Below are positions 1 through 5,428 of a DNA stretch of 6,088 nucleotides, piece after piece. The stretch spans positions 1 to 6,088 of the forward strand of contig CAAGML010000068.1 of NCBI GenBank assembly GCA_900771035.1. Direction: 5' to 3'. Within the stretch, counting starts at the first letter, position 1. Each line of letters begins with the position of its first letter. The notes under the pieces are model-generated. The model was not told the origin of the DNA, ran no database searches, and saw only the letters and a program-made list of their open reading frames with translations. Both the position numbers and the translations under genes were made by a program. The stretch is from Bacteroidales bacterium. Its GTDB lineage: Bacteria; Bacteroidota; Bacteroidia; Bacteroidales; Paludibacteraceae.

Positions 1-2199
1 AATGTCTCCATTAAGATGAACTCAGTCTCAACCACCATGATTCTGGTTGAGAAGTCAACAAACGACACCATCAATGTGGATGCACCCGACCAGTCGTTCA
101 CATATCAGCTCGACCTGGGACCAGCAACCTACACACTGACAGGTGTCAACAAGGATGGTGCTACTCTTCAAGGTACAATTGAACTGACTGTCACCGATGA
201 AACCGAACAGTCGTTCATCATCTGGACAGTACAGTCAATCAAGGCTACCAACTCTGGGTGGGTGTATGGCGAAGACTATACCATCGAAGAACTCAGCTGC
301 CGTACACGCGAAGGAAAGACTATCCCTGTCACATTGGGCGACGGTACTGCACCCGGCACAAAAGCTTGCCTTATCCTCAACGGAGGAAGTTTCAACTGCA
401 CACTCCGTCCTTCAGCCGCACACCAGGCTGAAGGCTATGTCGATGCATACGCAAGTGCCACTGTGACTGGCAACACCAGCAGTTCCTCGGCCATCCCTAT
501 GAGCGGCATATTCACTGTTGATTTCCCTGCCGATGCCCACTGCATGGTATTCCGCAAACTCGGAGGTACACTCGGTTCAGGTTCCATTCACTATGTGCCG
601 TTCGTCTCCATCACACCAACCGATTCCGTATCAGGCAAAGAGACATTCCGACTGGCAGAAGGCGGCACATACAGTTACCGTCTGTGGAAAGAGGGCAAAC
701 GCACCAAAGCCGGCACATTCGTGTTTTATCAGGGCTCAGCATACGACGGCAAGATGTGGGATGAAACTTGTGATGGATTCAGCCACATGGTCTTCACGGA
801 TGACGACCTCAGTGAAAGCAGCAAATACTTCAATCACAGTACAGCCGACAACAACAAGTCGAACGTGGCAAACATCCTGCTCAACATCAACGAGCGCGGT
901 CATCTGTGTTTGAAGTCAGGACAGACAAAAGACTTGCTGGCACAGCGTGACTGGCAGCTCACCAATTCGCAGACAGCCAACTACTTCATCGAACCTGATT
1001 ACCACTACACTGTGCTCGATATGGACGGCAATCCGGGAAGCGACATAGTCAGCATTGACAATGCCGACACCTCCATCAGTCCCTGGGCTACACTGCATGC
1101 CAACAAGGCAGGTTCTGCAATAGTTCTCGTCAGTTACGATGCCATGCACCTCACGCAATGGGCACGCAGCGGAAGCGGCAATGATAAAAAGCCATACACG
1201 ATGAAAGAAAGCGACTTCTGCTTCGGTGCCGACTGGAGTGCCTGCTGGGGAGAGAATACCGGCGTGTTCGTAGTGACTGTCGATGACAACGAAACGGCGG
1301 TTCAGCCAAACATGACAATCAACGAGGAATACAACGCCGAAACCATGAAGAATGCCGGTAAGTATGTGGATGCTGAACACGACTGCTTCTATTATCTTAA
1401 TGGCGAGGATGGTTATCACTACACATTTGCTCCCGTTGACGCTGCATCCGTGGCGATTGCCTATCCTCAACTTACCGACATCACGACTTCATACAGTGGA
1501 TTCACCCCAGTAGAGGTGAATGCCGACGGCACATATACACTGATACTGAAACACGGCCGTCAGATAGTACGAATCACGGGCAACGACGGAGGCATCGCCT
1601 ATCAGGTACTTACAGCAAAGGAGTGCACACGTACCATCAGCAACCTGACCCACGATGACGGGAAGTTCTATCCTGGCGACGAAATAGCAATACAGTACGA
1701 CGGACTTTTCCACCCAGCCAACAAGATGTCGGGCATATACAACATGAGTGCCTACATCACCTACAATGGGGTGCCAACAGGAACGGAACTCATACTTGGC
1801 TCTAATCAGTATGCCTTCGGTGGTACTCCAAAGGCTCAGTGTGTAAAGACAACCATCCCTGACACATGGGAACCAGGAACTCCATTCCTGCTGGACGATG
1901 GTGTGATTCAGGTTACAGGATTCGGCGACCCAATTGGCAATCACCGTTTCATCGACAAGGTTGCAGGACGAAGCCCCAACTTCACGGCAATCGCTCACAA
2001 GACCTACTTCGGTGCAATTCCCGATGTGAACATAGAAGTATCCGAAGCCGAAGCTCCCGTTTCCATCGCTGCGCCATGCAGCAATGCATCGGGGACTGTA
2101 CATTACGACCTCATGGGTCGCCGCACTTCAGACAAGAGCAAAGGCATACATGTCATCAGAATGCAAGATGGAAGCATCAGAAAGGTTCTTGTCAAGTAA
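1..2199 (+). CDS. Large secreted/surface protein of unknown function with T9SS-type C-terminal tail (5' end outside window)
   Basis: The frame is open from base 1: five codons (N-V-S-I-K) precede the first ATG at 16. I therefore treat the gene as starting upstream, with 732 residues visible, ending at TAA 2197-2199. The sequence is rich in beta-strand-forming, Thr/Ser/Gly/Asp-rich stretches typical of exported Bacteroidetes proteins. A segment around 995-1145 (ending in NKAGSAIVLVSYDA) resembles the closing strands of bacterial Ig-like domains; this is a weak inference. The last 31 residues, from 2104, contain YDLMGRR, then KGIHVIRMQDGS and a basic VLVK end. This matches the layout of type A sorting domains that direct proteins through the type IX secretion system to the surface. 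No catalytic motif is recognised. An adhesin or other surface role is possible but unproven. A strong terminator follows 41 bases downstream, so this is the last gene of its unit. Confidence 0.85.
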   Translation, partial: NVSIKMNSVSTTMILVEKSTNDTINVDAPDQSFTYQLDLGPATYTLTGVNKDGATLQGTIELTVTDETEQSFIIWTVQSIKATNSGWVYGEDYTIEELSCRTREGKTIPVTLGDGTAPGTKACLILNGGSFNCTLRPSAAHQAEGYVDAYASATVTGNTSSSSAIPMSGIFTVDFPADAHCMVFRKLGGTLGSGSIHYVPFVSITPTDSVSGKETFRLAEGGTYSYRLWKEGKRTKAGTFVFYQGSAYDGKMWDETCDGFSHMVFTDDDLSESSKYFNHSTADNNKSNVANILLNINERGHLCLKSGQTKDLLAQRDWQLTNSQTANYFIEPDYHYTVLDMDGNPGSDIVSIDNADTSISPWATLHANKAGSAIVLVSYDAMHLTQWARSGSGNDKKPYTMKESDFCFGADWSACWGENTGVFVVTVDDNETAVQPNMTINEEYNAETMKNAGKYVDAEHDCFYYLNGEDGYHYTFAPVDAASVAIAYPQLTDITTSYSGFTPVEVNADGTYTLILKHGRQIVRITGNDGGIAYQVLTAKECTRTISNLTHDDGKFYPGDEIAIQYDGLFHPANKMSGIYNMSAYITYNGVPTGTELILGSNQYAFGGTPKAQCVKTTIPDTWEPGTPFLLDDGVIQVTGFGDPIGNHRFIDKVAGRSPNFTAIAHKTYFGAIPDVNIEVSEAEAPVSIAAPCSNASGTVHYDLMGRRTSDKSKGIHVIRMQDGSIRKVLVK

Positions 2200-2240
2200 G
2201 TAATCTTAGTAAGCCAAAAATAAAAAGTTTGAAAGAAGAT

Positions 2241-2283
2241 AAGAGGGCGTGTCAAAAGTGATGTAACTGACACGCCCTCTTTT
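2241..2283 (+). terminator. Strong Rho-independent-type terminator after the secreted protein gene
   Basis: A perfect 14-bp inverted repeat, AAGAGGGCGTGTCA (2241-2254) and its complement (2268-2281), encloses a 13-nt loop and runs into TTTT at 2280-2283. It lies 41 bases past the stop codon of the secreted protein. The A-rich 5' side and T-rich 3' side would let it work in both directions. A solo end or miniature element from a transposon is an alternative, because GGGCGTGTCA-like ends also occur in insertion sequences. Confidence 0.85.
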
Positions 2284-2626
2284 AGACGTGTATTGGACAT
2301 AACACTAAACTAACTGGTTCAACTCCAGCTATGGGTAATTACCACCAAGCGAAGCGAACAGCAAGTCGTTTTCGGTAATGTCAAGGATGGAGGAAGCCAT
2401 GTAGCGAGACTCTCGAGCCTACGGACAGAAACTTGACACAAGGCTAAATGGAAAAGGATATGCAAAAGAAAATGCAAGACCATCAAAGTGAATCGCGGAG
2501 CCGTCCAGAGGACTCTCCCTGAGACACCGTTCAAATACATCGAAACTATCGCACTTGCAGTCAATGTCGAACGCATTGTCATTCAGGTCTGTACTGTTGT
2601 TTGCTCACCCTTGAACTGATGCTTGT
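2284..2626. other. Gene-free stretch with a decayed-looking minus-strand frame
   Basis: No convincing intact gene was found. On the minus strand one frame runs from 2604 to a TAG at 2329-2331. It is broken only by an in-frame TAG at 2419-2421 and has no in-frame ATG before that break. Its translation is protein-like and acidic, including FDIDCKCDSFDVFERCLRES upstream of the break and ITENDLLFASLGGNYP at the end. Another minus frame (2582-2319) has an ATG but a low-complexity, frame-shadow-like product. The stretch also has an 11-base palindrome, CGAGACTCTCG (2405-2415), flanked by GTAG and CTAC. It is best read as a gene or element remnant; I cannot name the family. Confidence 0.35.
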
Positions 2627-2694
2627 TCTGAAAGATAACTATCTTCACGCCGTAAGATAACTATCTTTCGCCCGTAAGATAACTATCTTTCAGA
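2627..2694. repeat. Three-copy 22-bp array of hairpin-forming repeats
   Basis: AAGATAACTATCTT occurs identically at 2632-2645, 2654-2667 and 2676-2689, an exact 22-bp period with 8-bp spacers (CACGCCGT and TCGCCCGT). Each copy is itself an inverted repeat, AAGATA-AC-TATCTT. The outer edges are also complementary: TCTGAAAGATA (2627-2637) pairs with TATCTTTCAGA (2684-2694), so the whole array can close into one structure. No gene abuts it. It may be an intergenic repeat family, a protein-binding array or a small mobile element. Confidence 0.8.
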
Positions 2695-2740
2695 TTCCGC
2701 CTCAGCACAAACCCGAATACATCCCATATCACCCCCGACC

Positions 2741-2851
2741 TCACATCCGTTCAAACTCGACCCCGCCACCACACGCCCAGCCTTCCACCTCCGCACTCAT
2801 GACCCTCGGAGACTGCACGATTTTTACAATCGTCCGCTTGACCAAGCCCAC
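2741..2851 (-). other. Possible tiny minus-strand ORF (36 aa) or conserved intergenic repeat
   Basis: Read from a GTG at 2851-2849, the minus strand gives a 36-residue frame ending at TGA 2743-2741. It includes VKRTIVKIVQSP and then, from an internal ATG at 2800, MSAEVEGWACGGGVEFERM. The frame contains a 6-bp hairpin at the DNA level (ACGATT 2817-2822 with AATCGT 2828-2833). No ribosome binding site or promoter is evident, and the strongly C-rich plus strand may by itself keep this frame open. It is recorded because no other feature explains this block, not because coding is shown. Confidence 0.2.
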
Positions 2852-2885
2852 ACGAGCGTAATGCGAAACGGGAGTATCTATAACA

Positions 2886-2930
2886 TAGTTTCAAATATTT
2901 CCCAGAAAAACATCGTAGTTTCAAATCTTT
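2886..2930. repeat. 30-bp-spaced direct repeat upstream of the leader promoter
   Basis: TAGTTTCAAATATTT (2886-2900) and TAGTTTCAAATCTTT (2916-2930) match at 14 of 15 positions and start exactly 30 bp apart, about three helical turns. The second copy ends four bases before the -7 box at 2935. This geometry would suit a pair of regulator-binding sites on one face of the DNA, though a simple duplication is also possible. Confidence 0.6.
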
Positions 2931-2934
2931 TTCC

Positions 2935-2942
2935 TATCTTTG
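2935..2942 (+). promoter_or_regulatory. Bacteroidetes -7 promoter box for the structured leader cassette
   Basis: TATCTTTG matches the Bacteroidetes -7 consensus TAnnTTTG. No good -33 TTTG lies at the usual 19-21 base spacing, so activation through the upstream direct repeat is possible. Transcription would be expected to begin around 2947-2950, which is where the first predicted RNA hairpin begins. Confidence 0.65.
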
Positions 2943-2946
2943 CATC

Positions 2947-3230
2947 TGACAAGTTGGCCCATAAAGGGTTGGCGGGTCATACATACTGAACAACAAGGCT
3001 GGTTCACGTGTTGGACGAAAGCCGAGTGAAAGGCGTTTTAGACGTTTATCTTCTACACTCAGATCTCGCAAATTTGACAAGTAAGAGAAGATAATTGCAA
3101 CTAAGCGCCTACGTTGGGTGTATTGTACTCTTATGATACATTCCCTGCGTGGGTCAACTGGTTGCTTATCCTCTTACAAGGCAATGCGAGAGCCAGAGTG
3201 TGGGATGAGCGAAAGAATATCACCCACGCA
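2947..3230 (+). ncRNA. Highly structured untranslated RNA (long 5' leader or stand-alone ncRNA), unidentified class
   Basis: Five helices can be drawn in order. H1: TGAC (2947-2950) with GTCA (2976-2979), and GTTGGCCC (2953-2960) with GGGTTGGC (2966-2973), the latter with four G-U pairs, separated by an AA/GG internal loop. H2: GGCT (2997-3000) with AGCC (3020-3023), plus GTTC (3002-3005) with GGAC (3013-3016). H3: AGGCG (3031-3035) with CGCCT (3106-3110), TTAG (3038-3041) with CTAA (3101-3104), and TTATCTTCT (3046-3054) with AGAAGATAA (3086-3094). H4: GTGTAT (3118-3123) with ATACAT (3136-3141), one G-U. H5: TGCGTGGGT (3146-3154) with ACCCACGCA (3222-3230), enclosing CTGGTTGC (3158-3165) with GCAA (3181-3184) and CCAG (3193-3196). 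The region starts at the predicted transcription start, has no convincing ORF, and precedes a two-gene unit. I cannot assign it to a named RNA family. Confidence 0.6.
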
Positions 3231-3300
3231 TTTTCATTTAGTATTAACTTAAAATTTGTTTATCCTGCATTAGGGTGGATGTCGGAAGAAAGGAATATTT

Positions 3301-3525
3301 ATGACAAAAATTGTAAGTTGCGTCGTCAACAAAGCAGGCACACACCTATGTATTGAAGATAACACTTATCACACAAAATGCATACATGGCATATTACGTG
3401 ACTGCATGTTCTATGTTGAGGTTGAAAGACTAATGGAAGGAGGCTTTAATCCTCAGGAAGTCGATGAATTTTGTCGTCTTCATCCACAAAATGGAATTTC
3501 TGTAATCATAAGTAATACTCTATAG
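3301..3525 (+). CDS. Small hypothetical protein, 74 aa, Cys/His-rich
   Basis: The ATG at 3301 follows a purine-rich stretch, GGAAGAAAGGA (3282-3292), at ribosome-binding distance, which fixes the start. The 74-residue product has no signal peptide or membrane segment. It carries five cysteines (7, 17, 27, 35, 58) and four histidines (15, 24, 29, 61); their spacing fits no zinc motif I know. The C-terminal half (about 38-60, VEVERLMEGGFNPQEVDEFC) looks helical. The stop TAG (3523-3525) is one base from the ATG of the LRR gene, so the two are probably translationally coupled. Both sit behind the structured leader. I do not recognise the family; a cytosolic regulator or partner of the RNA or of the downstream gene is only a guess. 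Confidence 0.65.
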   Translation: MTKIVSCVVNKAGTHLCIEDNTYHTKCIHGILRDCMFYVEVERLMEGGFNPQEVDEFCRLHPQNGISVIISNTL

Positions 3526-3526
3526 T

Positions 3527-3853
3527 ATGAAACTGCTCAAAAAGGTACTTATATTCTGTCTACTCTATATGATAGGCATGACAATGTATGCGGAACAAAT
3601 CCCAAATAATGAGATTTGGTACGAAGCAAATGAGAAATTGCGCGAAACGACGGGCCCATACGAGATACCAGGTTTGAATATTAATGCTTTTGGAGTATCA
3701 ATGACATCGCACACTTTCAGTAATGGCAAAGGTATCGTTACATTTAGTGGTGATGTGACAAGTATTGGGTATTATGCATTTGCTTACTGTTCCGGTCTTA
3801 CCAGCATCACAATCCCTAATTCTGTGGAAAGTATTGGGAATTCTGCATTTTAA
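3527..3853 (+). CDS. Truncated BspA-like leucine-rich-repeat secreted protein (108 aa)
   Basis: The product opens with a signal peptide (basic K2-K6, hydrophobic core 7-19, likely cleavage after MYA at 22). It continues with the family's usual NEIWYE and FGVSMTSHTFSNGKGIVTFSGDV segments (28-77). One full BspA-type LRR_5 repeat follows, SIGYYAFAYCSGLTSITIPN (79-98), and then the start of a second, SIGNSAF (102-108), which stops at two consecutive TAA codons. BspA-like proteins are surface or secreted adhesin-type proteins normally carrying many such 23-residue repeats, so this copy is a short remnant or a deletion product. No continuation is found downstream in any frame. It starts one base after the 74-aa ORF. 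It may be a silent donor for recombination among paralogues, or a short functional secreted protein. Confidence 0.8.
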   Translation: MKLLKKVLIFCLLYMIGMTMYAEQIPNNEIWYEANEKLRETTGPYEIPGLNINAFGVSMTSHTFSNGKGIVTFSGDVTSIGYYAFAYCSGLTSITIPNSVESIGNSAF

Positions 3854-3918
3854 TAATATTATATAATAAATAATTCTTAATCTACTCACGCACGCACCCC
3901 CCAAAAACTATAACCCCC

Positions 3919-3950
3919 AAAGTCACAAAGTCACAAAGTCACAAAGTCAC
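3919..3950. repeat. Tandem 8-bp repeat (AAAGTCAC)x4
   Basis: Four perfect copies of AAAGTCAC run from 3919 to 3950, followed by a partial AAA. It lies about 65 bp downstream of the truncated LRR gene and outside any gene. Perfect copies suggest recent slippage, so copy number may vary between strains. Confidence 0.9.
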
Positions 3951-4083
3951 AAAATAGTTAACGAATAAAATTTCTATACAACTAATTTTTAGATGATTAT
4001 CTACATCAGCTACCAAACCGCCATATAATTTTTCTTCAATCCACCAGGAAAAAACATTACGATATTTCATGGAAAACGTTATT

Positions 4084-4125
4084 ATGAAAAATGAAAAATG
4101 AAAAATGAAAAATGAAGAATGAAAG
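4084..4125. repeat. Tandem 7-bp repeat (ATGAAAA)x4 plus two degenerate copies
   Basis: ATGAAAA is repeated perfectly at 4084-4111 and continues as ATGAAGA (4112-4118) and ATGAAAG (4119-4125). It ends about 60 bp upstream of the phosphoesterase promoter. A similar sequence in opposite orientation lies in the proS promoter region (5344-5374). Confidence 0.85.
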
Positions 4126-4182
4126 CGAAAATGCTCGATGTTGCTCTCGCCCGATAACTGAAGAGGTGGAGAGGGTGTAAGA

Positions 4183-4207
4183 AAAAATTTGTGGATTCCA
4201 AATTTTT
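4183..4207. promoter_or_regulatory. Operator-like inverted repeat overlapping the -33 box
   Basis: AAAAATTTG (4183-4191) and CAAATTTTT (4199-4207) form a perfect 9-bp inverted repeat around a 7-base centre. The left arm contains the -33 TTTG and the right arm stops just before the -7 box. The position suits a repressor site, but AT-rich composition makes chance symmetry plausible. Confidence 0.35.
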
Positions 4208-4218
4208 CCATACCTTTG
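4188..4218 (+). promoter_or_regulatory. Consensus Bacteroidetes promoter for the metallophosphoesterase
   Basis: The -33 element TTTG (4188-4191) and the -7 element TACCTTTG (4211-4218) are separated by exactly 19 bases, the textbook arrangement for the Bacteroidetes primary sigma factor. The start site would be near 4223-4226, giving a leader of about 95 nt before the ATG at 4320. Confidence 0.85.
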
Positions 4219-4319
4219 CACCCATAAAGGCGCTAATCGCTCTGCCACGAACAGATATGGCAATAAGATAGCATGCACACTTTAAGACTGACAACTCCAA
4301 ACATAACCTACACGACACA

Positions 4320-5288
4320 ATGTATATTCGACTATTAATCGTTCCCATAATACTCCTTATTATTGCCGGACTCCTTCTGTTTGGTATCATCTATAATTCC
4401 ATACGTCTCATCCGCCACAAGGCAAAACGCCGCCATATCATAGGGCTGGCTGTCTCTGTGTCCATAGCCCTTGTCATCACTTACGGCTTCACACTGGGCT
4501 TCGAGGCATTCAAGGTACAGCATGTGGAATTTGAGTCGGCAGACCTGCCTGAATCATTCCATGACTACAAAATCGTCATGTTCACCGACGCCCACGTCGG
4601 CAACTTTGTCGGACGCCGCCAGTGGATGGTCAGGCGTGCCGTCGATAGCATCAATGCCCAGCACCCTGACGCCATTGTATTCTGTGGCGACATCGAGAAC
4701 ACCGATCCTGCAGAGCTCAAGCCTTTCGCCGGCGTGTTGAGTTCGCTCAGGGCACGCGACGGGGTGTTTTCTGTACTCGGCAATCACGACTATTCGCTCT
4801 ATAAGCACGACATCAGCCAGGAGACTATGCGCAAGCTCAACGAACAGACAATACAGGCCGAGCGCAGTTTCGGCTGGCACCTGCTGATGAATGAGAGCGC
4901 CATAATCCGCCGTGGTGGCGACTCTATTGTCATTGCCGGCGAAGAAAACGGTGGACACAAGCCGTTTCCTTGCTATGCTGACGCAGCCAAGACCATGGCT
5001 GGCATCAACGACTCCTCGTTTGTCGTAATGCTTCAGCACGATCCATCGGCATGGCGTCGTCAGGTGCTGCCACAGACAAACGCACAACTCACACTCAGTG
5101 GTCACACTCATGCAGGTCAGGTGTCAATCTTCGGCTGGTCGCCAACGAGCCTTATCTACGAAGAGAACTGTGGTGCTTACCGTCAGGGCGACCGCATGCT
5201 CTATGTCTCCTCTGGCCTTGGTGGAATAGTACCTTTCCGCATTGATTTCCCTGGCGAGATAGTGGTCATCACGTTGAAGAAGAAGTAA
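4320..5288 (+). CDS. Membrane-anchored metallophosphoesterase (YkuE/YaeI-like)
   Basis: The 322-residue protein has two N-terminal hydrophobic segments (about 4-25 and 40-60) separated by a basic loop (RHKAKRR, 32-38), then a calcineurin-like metallophosphoesterase domain. The metal-binding and catalytic signature is complete: D90 and H92 in FTDAH, D124 in GD, GNHD at 154-157, H240 in LQHD, and GHTH at 261-264 followed by AGQ. Members of this family are two-metal phosphohydrolases; some relatives act on lipid-linked phosphates or UDP-sugar lipids. The true substrate here cannot be told from sequence. The catalytic domain follows the second membrane segment, but which side of the membrane it faces is not clear. 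Length and motifs indicate an intact gene. It has its own promoter (4188-4218), and proS downstream has a separate one, so it is probably monocistronic. The start fits the first ATG before the membrane segment. Confidence 0.92.
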   Translation: MYIRLLIVPIILLIIAGLLLFGIIYNSIRLIRHKAKRRHIIGLAVSVSIALVITYGFTLGFEAFKVQHVEFESADLPESFHDYKIVMFTDAHVGNFVGRRQWMVRRAVDSINAQHPDAIVFCGDIENTDPAELKPFAGVLSSLRARDGVFSVLGNHDYSLYKHDISQETMRKLNEQTIQAERSFGWHLLMNESAIIRRGGDSIVIAGEENGGHKPFPCYADAAKTMAGINDSSFVVMLQHDPSAWRRQVLPQTNAQLTLSGHTHAGQVSIFGWSPTSLIYEENCGAYRQGDRMLYVSSGLGGIVPFRIDFPGEIVVITLKKK

Positions 5289-5333
5289 GGTCACTCTGAA
5301 AAAAATGGCAAATGGCCGAATGTCAATGAAGGC

Positions 5334-5378
5334 AGTAAAAAAATTCATTTTTCATTCTTCAATATTCATTTTTTTACT
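5334..5378. promoter_or_regulatory. Perfect 11-bp inverted repeat at the proS promoter
   Basis: AGTAAAAAAAT (5334-5344) is perfectly complementary to ATTTTTTTACT (5368-5378), with 23 bases between. The right arm overlaps the first T of the -7 box. It could be an operator, or the weak terminator of the upstream phosphoesterase gene, since the right arm is T-rich. Confidence 0.45.
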
Positions 5379-5385
5379 ACCTTTG
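5378..5385 (+). promoter_or_regulatory. Bacteroidetes -7 promoter box for proS
   Basis: TACCTTTG is identical to the -7 box of the phosphoesterase promoter. The position expected for -33 (5355-5358) reads TTCT rather than TTTG. It lies 61 bases upstream of the proS ATG, leaving an A-rich leader without a Shine-Dalgarno sequence, which is usual in this phylum. Confidence 0.75.
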
Positions 5386-5428
5386 TACCCAGATTGAAAC
5401 TACAAAGACTGAAAGAAAATACAAATAA

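Larger units (their letters stand above)
3854..4187. other. AT-rich intergenic stretch without genes
   Basis: No credible coding frame was found on either strand. Minus-strand frames here are produced by the A-rich repeats. The stretch holds an AT-only run after the LRR stop (about 3851-3872), a C-run (3896-3902), and two tandem short repeats listed separately. No clear terminator follows the LRR gene. Confidence 0.6.

Noticed and set aside
916..2103. Long minus-strand frames antisense to the secreted protein
   Set aside because: They are shadows of a gene with strong coding character on the plus strand; no promoter or family resemblance.
2419..2421. Stop-codon recoding (TAG read as an amino acid) in the minus-strand frame
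   Set aside because: TAG recoding is known in some Prevotella phages, but nothing here is phage-like, TAG ends other genes in this window (3523-3525), and the frame lacks a start; decay is simpler.
2627..2694. A short CRISPR array
   Set aside because: Repeats are 14 bp with 8-bp spacers that resemble each other; both are far too short, and no cas genes are present.
3114..3356. 80-aa plus-strand frame starting at TTG
   Set aside because: It begins inside the structured RNA, uses a weak start, spans helices H4 and H5, overlaps the better-supported 74-aa ORF in another frame, and its translation resembles no protein.
2943..3525. A retron or IS605-type guide RNA with its ORF
   Set aside because: No reverse transcriptase, transposase or nuclease is present, and the downstream 74-aa product has no such motifs.
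3939..4390. Overlapping minus-strand frames of 73-102 aa
   Set aside because: Their sequence is dominated by Phe/His/Ser runs (FFIFHFS) that merely translate the ATGAAAA tandem repeat.
5305..5316. Small GGC/GCC hairpin after the phosphoesterase gene as a terminator
   Set aside because: Only three base pairs and no adjacent T-run; the inverted repeat at 5334-5378 is a better candidate.
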